From Undaria pinnatifida (lineage: Eukaryota > Sar > Phaeophyceae > Laminariales > Alariaceae): DNA of 64,000 nucleotides. The stretch lies in the NCBI GenBank assembly GCA_012845835.1, contig JABAKD010000009.1, forward strand, positions 6,114,904-6,178,903, in the 5' to 3' direction. How positions within the stretch are numbered: the stretch's first letter is position 1; each line of letters begins with the position of its first letter. This document shows positions 1 to 11,700 of this stretch, piece by piece. Position numbers and translations under genes: made by a program. The notes below the pieces were generated by a model. That model was given only the letters and a program-made list of their open reading frames with translations, was not told the origin of the DNA and did not search any database.

Positions 1-2200
1 GCATCCGCAAACAGGGCTTCGTCAGAGGCCAGGGCTTCACCAGTCGGCAGGGCTTCGTCAGTAGACAGGGCTCCATCCGCGGGCAGGACTTCGTCATCAG
101 ATGAGGTATCATCACCAGGTGGCGTTCCACCAGGAAGAGCTCTGGACGGTGCCGACGAGCTCTCCCGGCCACCCGTGCTTGCGTCGCCGGGTGCTGAAGG
201 GGCGGCGCACACCGACCGGAGCTGTATCCCCCAGCGGGATACTCCTGCTCTAATGAGGCGGTCGAGGCGGCGATCGATGCGGTGCTCGCCTGCACCCGCA
301 AGCAGGAGTTCGTCAGAGGCCAGGGCTTCACCAGTCGGCAGGGCTTCGTCAGTAGATAGAGCACCATCCGCGGGCAGGAAATCATCAGCAGCCGGGGTAT
401 CATCACCAGGTGGCGTTCCATCAGGAAGAGCTCCGGTTGATGAAGTCGAGCTCTCCCGGCCACCCGCGCTGGCGTCGCGGGGCGCTGAAGGGGTGACGCA
501 AACCGATCGGAGCTGTACCCCCCAGCGGGATGCTCCTGTTCAAAAGAGGAGGTTGAGGCGGCGATCGATGAGGTGCTTGCCCGCATCTGTAGGCGGCGAT
601 TCGTTAGCGGCCAGGGCTTCATCAGCACATGGGGTTTCATCAATCGGTGACATTTCATCAGGAAGAGCTCCGATTGATGCCGACGAGCCCCCCCAGCCAT
701 CCGCGCTCACGTCGTCGGATGCTGAAGGGGTGAAGCAAGCCGACCGTAGCAGTGCCGTCCAGTGGGATATTCCTACTCTTACTATAAATAAAAAGGCGAG
801 GCGACGATCGTTGAGGTGCCCGCCTATGTCCGCAGTCGGCGCTTCTCCAGCAGGCAGGGCCTCATCAGTAGACAGAGTTTCATCAGCAGAGAGGGTTTCG
901 GCATCAGGTGGTGCTTTTTATGAAGAACCTTTGGTTGGTAGGGGCATGACTTTCGGGCCACCCGCATTAGCGTCACCGGGAATTGAAGGGGCGACGCAGA
1001 CCGACCGTAGCCGCACCGACCAGCGGGATACTCCTACTCCCGCCCAAAAGAGAAAGGCCAGGCGAAGATCGATGAGGTGCCCGCCCGCATCCGAAGGTGG
1101 GGCTTCGTTTGTCGTCAGGGCTTCACCAGCAGGCAGAACTTCGTCAGCAGGCAGGGCTTCATTAGCAAATGAGGTTCCATCGCCAGGTGGCGTTCCATCA
1201 GGAGCATCTCCGGTTGATGCCCCCGAGCCCTCCCGGCCACCCACACTCGCATCGTCGGTTGTCGAAGGGTCGTCACAAGCTGATCGTAGCTGTATATACC
1301 AGCAGGATGCTTCCGCACCAAAGAGAAAGGCCAGGCGAAGATCGATGAGGTGCCCGCCCGCATCCGAAGGTGGGGCTTCGCCAATCGTCAGGGCTTCACC
1401 AGCAGACAGGACTTCATCAGCAGGCAGGGCTTCATTAGCAAATGAGGTTTCATCGCCAGGTGGCGTTCCATCAGGAGCATCTCTGGTTGATGCCGGCGAG
1501 CCCTTCCGGCCACCCACAATCGGATCGTCGGTTGTCGAAGGGGCGTCACAAGCCGATCGTAGCTGTATATACCAGCAGGATGCTTCCGCACCAAAGAGAA
1601 AGGCCAGGCGACGGTCGATGAGGTGCCCGCCCGCATTCGAAGGTGGGGCTTCGCCAATCGTCAGGGCTTCACCAGCAGACAGGACTTCATCAGCAGGCAG
1701 GGCTTCGTCAGCAAATGAGGTTTCATCGCCAGGTGGCGTTCCATCAGGAGCATTTCCGGTTGATGCCGGCGAGCCCTTCCGGCCACCCACAATCGCATCG
1801 TCGGTTGTCGAAGGGGCGTCACAAGCTGATCGTAGCTGTATATACCAGCAGGATGCTTCCGCACCAAAGAGAAAGGCCAGGCGACGGTCGATGAGGTGCC
1901 CGCCCGCATCCCAAGGTGGGACTTCGCCAATCGTCAGGGCTTCACCGGCAGACAGGGCTTCATCAGCAGGCAGGGCTTCGTCATCAGGCAGGGACGCGTC
2001 AGCAGACGAGGTTTCATCGCCAGGTGGCGTTCCATCAGGATCATCTCTGGTTCATGCCGGCGAGCCCTTCCGGCCACCCACACTCGCGTCGTCGGTTGTC
2101 GAAGGGGCGACTCAAGCCGATCGTAGCTGTATAAGCCAGCAGGATGCTTCCGCTCCCAAGAGAAAGGCCAGGCGACGGTCGATGAGATGCCTGTCCACGC
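1..2200 (+). repeat. Coding minisatellite, ~273-bp (91-residue) units
   Basis: Each unit has a Ser/Ala-rich block (RASSxxRASPAGR-like sub-repeats), a SSPGGVPSG block, an EGxxQADRS block and a basic KRKARRRSMR block. The three units between 1067 and 1886 are nearly identical and exactly 273 bp apart, so they are the youngest. The outer units are diverged and vary in length in steps of three. The array continues off the left edge. Confidence 0.9.
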
Positions 2201-2340
2201 GCGTGGCTATGGTTGATGAGACCAGCGATATGGTGATGGAGCTTGCGCGGTCAAGTGCTTCTGCTTCGGTCGACGAGTCGAAGGCTAGCTGTGTTGAGGA
2301 GCGAGAACGGACAGGGCTCATCGCTGCCGTGATCAATGAC
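1..2340 (+). CDS. Gene 1 exon a: repeat-encoding giant exon (5' partial)
   Basis: The frame is open from base 1 to 2340, where AATGAC meets a GTGAGT donor (phase 0). It contains at least eight tandem units. Their RRRSMRC cores are at about 272, 563, 806, 1067, 1340, 1613, 1886 and 2177, giving spacings of 291, 243, 261, 273, 273, 273 and 291 bp. All are multiples of three, as expected if the array is under coding constraint. The frame also runs on to a stop at 2442, which I read as intron. Confidence 0.8.
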
Positions 2341-2726
2341 GTGAGTTCTATCATTCTTTTGTCTTGTTTTTTCTTCTTTCGGTCCGCGCCGGAGGAAGGG
2401 GGGGGGTACGGAATGATTTCCGCGCCGGCGGTGGTCACATAACACAGGGCTTGACATGTTCGCTTTTTGATTTTTTCGTTGGGATAGACGGCGCCAGGCA
2501 CAAATCACGCTACCTCTTTCCCGCCACATGGCTGCTACTGCCCCCGCCGTGCCGCTTGAAGGATAACTCGAGGGCGTTGGACAAAAAATTCGCTGCGTGT
2601 CTCCTCATAGAATTGCCGAGGCGTTAAAGAACAGGGTGCTCTGGGGGGCGGACTCATTTGTCCGCCTCTCTTCCTGGTGCCTGCGCTTGCGGCGCGTCTC
2701 CTGCAACCACCCGAAGCTACCTTCGT

Positions 2727-2762
<36 letters not shown>

Positions 2763-5700
2763 GCTGCTGTTGTTGCTCTCACATTGGCTTGTCATCGCCA
2801 TAATCTAGTCCGTGGTCACAGGACAGGCTCCACCAACTCTGGAGTCGCAGAAAGCCTCCCATGAAATCCCCAACCCTAACCCTAGCCCTATTGCGCCCCG
2901 TTGATGTGATCGCTTTTCCTCCCTTCACCACGGAAAAATGAATGTAGTCCATGCACAAACTGGAGGCAACGCCGACCCCGACAAAAGCGGACGGAGTGTG
3001 GCGGCTACTTCGGTCGGTGTTGGCGGAACTGGTGGCCGCGGAAACATGCGCTGTTCGGCACGAGAAAAAGGCAGCGGGGACAGGTGACGCGCGCTACGAT
3101 AGAGGTAGCGCTTTTTGGCTGAAAAAAAATCTGAACTATGGGGTTTGTTAACCCAAAATCGTCGGGGATGATCTAATCTTGTTTTTCCGCATGTTTTTTT
3201 GTATGCCGAGGACATGAGATTGTTCATCGGGTTGCATTTTCACTCTGGCCAAAATCAGTTTGTGGGTGAGGTATACTAATAAAAGTATAAATCTCCTCCA
3301 GTGAGAAATGGTATTAGAAAATGATGCTCATCGACTGTAGACTCTATCATGTTGGAGGAGCACGGGGGTGGGGAGGGAGTAGTTGATGGTTTTGTTCTGC
3401 GTAAGACGCAGACCATTGGTCGTGCCAAAAGTCACGGTCGGTTCTCGGCGGCTGCGTTGGCAGGAATTCTTGCTGGGTACGTAGCGCTAGCTTGTATTTA
3501 TGGGATGCTCTAGGCGTTGGCGTGTATAAATATGGAAAGCATGCTGGATTGGGGTCGATGGGGGGAGAGGAGGGGGGGAAGGTGCGACGGAAAGCACGGC
3601 CCATGTACGTCGCCCGCTTGGTTCAATACGCCGGTCCTAGGCTTTCAAAATACAATCGCCGCCCGTAGCCCCCACATAAACTGCCTCCGCTATCGCTGCC
3701 CCGTTTCTGTTTCACGACACCACAGATAAGCGAAGAAAAGGCTCGATAGCGAAGAGAAAGAGGGTGCATTTCTGCTCATTCGACTTTTCCACCGTCGACA
3801 TGCCCTGGGATACTGTGAACGGTTCGGATCTTTCAGGTAAGGGTGGGAATTGGTCGAGATCGTTCCTAAAATTGATATAGTCGTCGTTCGTCAAGTACAA
3901 TACCTTGCTATACCATACCATATAATACCACACTGCACCCCTCCACATTGTGCTGCACAGCTCCGTTCGGTTCAATGCCGTTGCTATGCCATACCATATC
4001 ATATCATACCACACAATGCCATATCTTGCCATACCATACCACCCCAATTATTCCTTCCCCTCCCTACACCACGCCACACCGTACCGCCTCGTGGTGTTCA
4101 ATTCCCCACAGCTACGGAGGTCGCAAAGTGCCTGCAAAGCGTGACAGAAGCCCAACAGCGTTTCCAGGAAGCCCTGCAGGGTTTCAACGACGGCGAAAGC
4201 GGGATAGAACCAAACGGGATCACGCCATGGAAGGCCTTTTTGTGCGAGCTGCGCACCCTATCTGCTTCAACCGGTGCGGGCTCCGCCGCGCTCGGTATAC
4301 GGAAAGGGTGCCTTGCGGCTGGCAATGACGATGGGGGTGGGGGAGCACGGCAGGAAAAGTGGGGAGTTCACGAGTCGGAGGCGGTGGAGACGACGAAGGA
4401 CTTGTCGAAGGCAGCCCGGTTCTTGCTGGCTGAACTGGTGCCTCTAGAAGGATGTCAGGTGCGAATGATGCTATTGTGGCGGCGATCAGTTAGGTGGGTG
4501 GGCGGGTGGGCGGGTGGGCAAGTGAGAGGGTGCGCCGGTGGATGGGTGGGTGGGTGGGCGTGGCGGTATGCCCGGGTTTTTCGACACGGAGGATGCGGTT
4601 GCAGCGGTGGCGGTTTCAGAAAGACGGCGCGATCACCGTCGATGCACTGCTTTATAGGCTTGAGTCGCCGCGCTCTTCCCTGCTCGCCCCCTCAATACTA
4701 GCGAAACTTGGTACGCACGACGCCCCATAGTGGAGGTCAAGTCTTTACTCTATCAGAATGGGAAGTCAAACACGGCACCCCTCTCTCCGCCTCTCACGCC
4801 CCCCACCTCCCCCCCGCCTTCCTTTACCCCGATCGGTTTTTCTAATAAACACGACCACCCCCCCACGCCCCCTCTTAACTCCCGTCAGGCACGTTGTGAA
4901 CACGATTATCGACTATCCCCGCCCCCCAACTCAAGTTCAGGGTCAGGAGCAAAAGTATCCCCTAGCCCTACCCCTCCCCTTCCCCACCTCTACCCTCTCT
5001 CCGCCTCTCACGCCTTCCCTTCCCCCACCTCTTCCCCGCCTTTCTTTACCCCGATCGGGTTTTCTAATAAACACGATCACCCCCCCACGCCCCCTCTTTA
5101 CTCCCGCCAGGCACGCCGTGAACACGACTATCGACTCTCCCCGCCCCCCAAATCAAGTTCAGGGTCAGGAGCAAGAGTACTCCTCGCCCTACCCCTCCCC
5201 TTCCCCACCTATACCCCCCCCCGTTTTATGTCATGATATATATTCACCCACCGCCGTATATAATATTTAACGAAAAAAAAAATGTTTCAGGTTCCCGTCA
5301 AGAGCTTGGTGAGGGAAAGGCTGGGTGGCATGCTGTCGTCCCTTCTCAGGTTCAGGCTGAGGACTTTGTTCAACCCTCCGCCGGAGCCTCTTTCCGCTAT
5401 GGACGCTGCCGTGTCCGACAGAAGGCGATTTCCGGGGAGGAGAGCCGGCATCCCCCCCCCAACGCACTACAGCAAGGTGATCATCGTTATCACGACTACC
5501 CTGGGATAATGCATCGAGCGTTTTTTTACACACCTGACAGATCACGATCCAGGTCATCTAGATCCTACATCTGTCGATGTCAAACATGTCGGTTGATGGT
5601 CTAGTGTTGCCCCGTCAAGGCCTCGTTTGACGTAGTACACTGGTTTTAGTATTAAGCGGTCCTTGACGGTTGTCCGTCAAAAATCAAGAGTGCCGTCAAC

Positions 5701-8700
5701 CGACGTCTTTGGTCGATATGGTAGGTTGCGCCTGGTCTGTGCAGTACAAATCTAACGTCCGACAGAAGGAGGTTTCCACGGGAAGGAGAGCCTAAGGAAG
5801 TCTCCACGGGGAGGAGAGCCTGCAGCCCCCCACTTGACGAATTTCAGCAAAGTGGCAAACGATGACCAAGATTAATGTTGGATATCGTGTCGAAAGTTTC
5901 GAGATATCTAAAAGTGTCGAGAAACGTCAAACTTTCGATGTGTTTCCGAGCGAAACGTGCAGAAGGTTTCGGGGGAGGAGAACCAGGATCCCCCCCCCCC
6001 CCCAACGCGCTTCAGCAAGGTGATCGTCACGACCGCTGTAGTGTTGGATTAACGTATCGAACGTTTGTCGAGTTAGTATTGTGTAATTTCTCTTTTAGTC
6101 TCCCTGCCACCGTCAGCCCCTTTTTGAACTGCACCCACGTTTTTGAGCACACTTTTTTTTTCTTGCTCATCCCTTCTATTATCCTCGCGCTTTTCTTTCT
6201 CCTTCTCCCTCCCTAGACGTAACTCAGATCCGGGGCCAATAAGCAGGCTCCCCCCCCCGCCCCTCCCCACTTCGGTTTGCGCCTTCGATTTTATTGCGAG
6301 AAAATTCTTTAGTATGGAGTGTTTTTTTGCTGTTCTGAAAGGGTCGAGTCCGCATGGACCTCTATTATTAAATACTTCGTACTAACCATTGTCCTGCTGA
6401 TGCTAAAGCCGCGCATCCTCGCTTGACGACGGATGCCTCTTTATCTCTATAGGTCCACGAGGTGGTGAAACTGACGCCACAGACTGCGAAACGGGGTCCT
6501 TCCGAGGCACACCCGTACGACCACACTGAGGATGCCGCACCGAACGCCGCTTTCTCAAGAGCATTGCGCTGGGTAAGTTTTTTTGCGAAGCTATGCAAGG
6601 GTATTCTTAGTGCGGTATGCGCTCTGGGATACCCGGGTGTGTTAGAAGGGAATATGATGCAATTGTGGCGGAGAATTCGATGACATCAATCCCTCCCCCC
6701 TCTTCTAAGCCCATACGATACTATTTATCAGGCATATCGTTATTCTTAGGAACATTAACACTAGCGTGTTGTCCAATTATTGTGAAGGTGACTCTGATCC
6801 AAGAAATCCCGCCTGCCTTTCTCTCCCTCTTCTTTTCCGCCCCCTGCCCCCAATCCTCATTGCGCCGAATAGCTGCACGGATACTCCGACCGAAGAGGTA
6901 TGGGTGCGATCGATGCTGCGGAGGAGTTCTTGACGGGGACCGGAGACGGCAAACTTGCGGAGGAAGAGGCGGTAGAGCTGGCGGGGCAGCACGTGATCGC
7001 GGTCGCTGACGTAATGGGCGGTGAGATACGTGCCGAATTACACAATTTACAAGACAGTAGCGGTCTCTCTGTAGTGCTGATTGAGTAGTGCCGGTTGCCC
7101 TCTATAGTGCCTGTGAAATCACTTTGCGCAGGTGGATTTCCGCAAGATTGGCAGTAATCGGAGTTATGCCGGTTGCCGCTATTGTGCCGGTACTTCCGGC
7201 ACTATAGCGGCAAACGGGCACTATATAGGGGTCACAACTGTGTAGGGCACCTACTAGAGTAAAAAACACAGGGCGATAAGAAAGGCTAGCTGATATTTTA
7301 CGGGGAAAAATACGACATTCGCGAGCCGTTATACTGAAGTAGTGTCAAACGCGCCCTATCCTGGATAAAAAATACAGCTTTGAGTCAGTATTTCTATCTC
7401 TTATTACAGTGGGTGTCCTGTACTGTGTCCTAGATATAAATTCAGCGGTGTGGCAACGGCGGCTCCTAGACAAATGCGTACAACCGGGTACAGAGGGGGA
7501 CTCCTAATGGTACCAGTATGTGTCAGCCTAATATGTTCAAGGCATCGGCACTATAATGAATTCGTAATATGGTTACTCTAGAGAGCTCCAGTGGTGCCAA
7601 GCTATTTCGCCGGCACTATAGAGAGCAGTGGCACTATTCAACCGATACTATAGAGAAATGGCACTATTTAACCAGCACTATATAGAGAGAAGTGACACTA
7701 TTCAACCGGCACTATTGTGAGACCCTCACTTTCCTGTCCTCGTGTGTGTTTGGACCTTGGGTCTCCGATGATGCGACCTTCATCCCCGCAACTCTCGACA
7801 ACGATCGATCGTTTTTTTTCGACACCTTACTCCTTTTTTTTCGCGGCACCCTGCTCGAGTCCCGCGCGTGAGGCTAATAGGGTGCTTTCCTCATTGTCCT
7901 TATTGACTGCGCGTTTTTGTGTGTCCCCTCGCATGGTCCCGACCAGCATTTCGTGCGAGGACGTTCTTGCGTTCTTTGCTGGAGTCGGACGTGGTGGAGG
8001 CTGCAGTCGCCCAGGCGGGAGGGTGGCATGATGTGGAGAAGCTCGCGTCGGCTTTGGCGGGGTGAGTTTCCTATTACGATTGCATGAAACCTTGGTCTGG
8101 TGGCTTGCACGAATCTTTACCTGGTGGTGTGGATATGGGCGGCAAACGAAAGAGGAAGAGGTTCGGACGATGACGGCGTAAGGAGAGGATGGCATGGGGT
8201 GAACAGCCGTACAGGGATCGGTCTACGATATTACTGAGGGGATACAACACTTCGTGTCGCTTTATGCTTGCGTTTGTTTATGGCGGGAGTGATTCGCACT
8301 TTCCATCATCGGTGAAGACGTTGAAATTGTAAACGTGTCCCGCGCCCCCGCCCTATTCCACTCTACCCCACCATATCCTACATTGCCTGATCTTGTTTCG
8401 CCCTACCCTGCCCTGCTCCACCCTACCCTACAGGCTACCCTACCCTACCCTGTTATACTTTGTTGAACCCTACCTTACCCTGCCATAACCTGCCTTACCC
8501 TGCCTTACCCTGCCATGCCCTACCTTGCCCTACCCAACCCAACTCCACCCTACTTTACCCTCGCTTACCCTACCCTGCGTCCGCTCCCACCGAACGCATC
8601 CTCTACGCAGGCTAAAGGGCTCCGCCGACATCGACCTGTCCCTTACTCTGCTGTCCGACGTCGACAAACTCAAGACCTGGCTGCAGACCGAGTCGCGTTG

Positions 8701-11700
8701 GCGGCACGGCCAGCGAGTTGAGAACGTCGTTCAAAAACTGCTGGTGTTGCTTGTACCGCTGTCTGAGAACCACAAGCGGCGGTGGATGACTGCTGAGGCG
8801 TACCAGCGGTTGCGCGAGGTGGGTCGGGCGCAAATACCCCATCATCATGTACCGTCTCGTCTCCTCTATACTCTCAGGCGCCCCTGAAGTCCTAAAAGCA
8901 TTTATAGTAACGTTTACAATGGTTCTGTCTTCACCGCCACCCTCTTGTATTGTAACGTCTTCTCTATACATTCGGAGCTCCTCTGAAGTCCAACACAGCT
9001 TTGCAGTGGCACTACTGTTTGTCGCAAATATATCTCCCTTCACCACCCTGCTGTATCGTCGCGTCTCCTCTATACCTCCAAAATGCCTCTGAAGCTCTAA
9101 AAGGGTTTTGCGGCGACACTACATAGCATGCTTTTTTTGCGTTACCACAGCCGTCTTGTATCATCGCGTCTTCTCTATTTTTTTAGACACCCCTGAAGTC
9201 CCAAAACGGCTTTAAAGTGGCGTTAACATCTGTACTGTCTTTACTACCACCGCCCTCTTGCATGTCGCGTCTCCTCCATACCTCCCGAATGCCTCTGAAG
9301 TCTCCATAATGGTTTATAGTAACGTTCGCTGTTTTTTGCCGTCATCACCGCCCTCTTGTATCGTCACATCTCTGTTCCTTCAGAACGCCCCTAAAGTCCC
9401 AACAGGGTTTCACGGTGACACTAGCACCTTTCTGCCTTTACGATCGTCCTCTTGTGTTTTCGCATTTCCTCTTCATCTTCAGAGCGACTACTGTGAAGTC
9501 CAAAAAGGGGTTTACGTTGTTATTGTGTTATTCCTTTATTTACCACTGTTCTCTTGCATGGACGCGTCTCTGTTCTACCCTTCATAGAGCCTCTGAAGTC
9601 CCCACAGGGTGTTCTATCGAAATGGCGTTCCCATTTTTTCTGCCTTGTCTAAATCAAAACTGTCGGTTGACGGCAATTTTGACTTTTGACGGAAACCGTC
9701 AAGGACCGCTCCATACTAAACACAGCACGTTACGGCTACAGAGGCCTTGGCGGGACAAAACTAGACCGTCAACACACATCTTTGATTCAAACCACCGCCC
9801 TGTTACCCTGCCCGGTCTACCGCTGCACGCCCAGAACGTTTCGGATGTGCGGTCTAGGTTTTCGTTTCCGACTGTGACTGAGGTGTCGAAGACAGGCGCT
9901 ACCGTTGGCCCCGCGAAGCCAAGCGACGCGGCAGAGGAATTCCATGGGTGAGTGTCATTCATGTCAATATTACATACGGGAGGGCGTTGAAATTATAATA
10001 ACTTTAGAGTATTTCCTGGGGTGAGTGTTGTTCATGAGGTTGATATACTTTAGGGGTGGGTGGGTGCATTATATTGCTTCAGAGTACTTAAAGACATCAT
10101 TTTGTGTTTTTTTTTCGATGTTCGAGAGAGAGGGTGGTGAAAATTAGTGATTTCAGAGTGTTTCCTGAGGTCAGTGCAATTCATGTGAAAATAAAAAGCG
10201 AGGGGGGTGGCGAAATTTTGATTACGTCAGAGTAATTCCTGCGTCGAGTGTCGTTCATGTGAATATTATATGTATGGGAAGTGGTGAAATCTAAATGCTT
10301 CGCGAAATTTAATTACGTCAGATTAATTCCTGCGTCGAGTGTCATTCATGTGAATATTATACATGTGGGGAGTGGTGAAATCTAAATGCTTCGCGAAATT
10401 TAATTACGTCAGAGTAATTCCTGCGTCGAGTGTCATTCATGTGAATATTATATCTATGGGGAGTGGTGAAATTTAAAGGCTTCAGATACTTTGATTATTT
10501 AATATTTTCGAGAGAGAGGGACAGAGACGGGCGGTGAACATTATTAACGTCAGAGTATTTCCTGGGGTGGGTGTCATTGATGTGAATATATTATAGGGGG
10601 AGTTGGTGATATTTAATTCCTTCAGAGTAGTTCAAGATAATGGTTATTTTTTCATGTTCCGGAGAAAGACGGGCGGTTAAAATTACCAACCTCAGAGTAT
10701 TTCCTGGGGTGAGTCATTGATGTGTGTGCGTTCTTCACATAGAACTGATATTTCCACCCACCTACATCCAGCACAACCAGTGTCCGTGCTGATGCCTCAT
10801 AGAGACGAGCTCTGTGGTCACAACCTACGAGACAGAGATACACAAATCGAATACGGCAAGGAGATTTGGCCAAGCAATGCGAAGCGCAATGAGCACGCGG
10901 GAAGAAAACTACAATGTGCAAGCAAGCACACCAGACAGTTTGCAGTATAAAAGGAAAAGGAAACAAAACCCGAACAAGAGAAGCAAAAAAAATGGAAAGA
11001 GGGAAACCGGGCGGCACGAAAACAATGAAAAACAAAGCACAACAGCCAGCAATTACAACTAGCAACACAGCAGATGACGCATTCCAACCAACGTCGGGGG
11101 CAGCAACCACATTGAGTTTCGAATGATCCTGCTGTAGGAATAGGAGCATTGCCGCATGATCTATCGCCTGCGCACTATTTCTTGCGACAGTGGTGCGAAT
11201 GCCGTCATCGTCGACCCCGTACCGAATATAAAAACGAAGCCTAATCATGAAGCAAGCGAAAATGCAGCAACAAAGGAGATGACGCCACCCAGCCGGCGTC
11301 GGGGCGGCACCCAAGCTGGGTTCCGAATGCAACTACTAGTAATAGGGGGCTAAGAGCACCGCTGTCTGGTCTGTTCCCTACTTACTGCATGTTCAATGGC
11401 GGTGTCCATACCGACATCGTCATTGCCTCAGTAGCCCCCAAGGGTACCCGAAAGGAAAACGGAAATATGTTACTGTAATACGATATATACATATAGGGTG
11501 GTGGTAGAATTAAATTAATTAATATAATACCAATACTTATTCAAGACTTTCATTATTATTTGTCATGTTCGAGGCGGACGATACATAGCTTGGAATCGAA
11601 CACGAAAACCAGAAACACCGAAAACCGGCTGGGAGGCGTTTTCCCCAGAAACGAAAGAACGGTTAACCCTTTTTCAGCTGAAAAATATAATCTAACACTA

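Noticed and set aside
918-1790. 290-codon minus-strand open frame across the repeat exon, plus three 89-codon frames at 273-bp spacing
   Set aside because: They are periodic shadows of the plus-strand coding repeat; the plus frame is open longer and ends at a proper splice donor.
2597-2864. Cys- or Val-rich frames over the TTG tract (also 12458-12739)
   Set aside because: They are translations of trinucleotide microsatellites lying in introns.
2868-2888. Telomere (CCCTAA)n
   Set aside because: Only two or three degenerate units, surrounded by intron sequence.
4730-5270. Pro-rich 168-170 codon frames
   Set aside because: They come from the two 214-bp C-rich tandem units within a gene 1 intron and lack splice-consistent edges.
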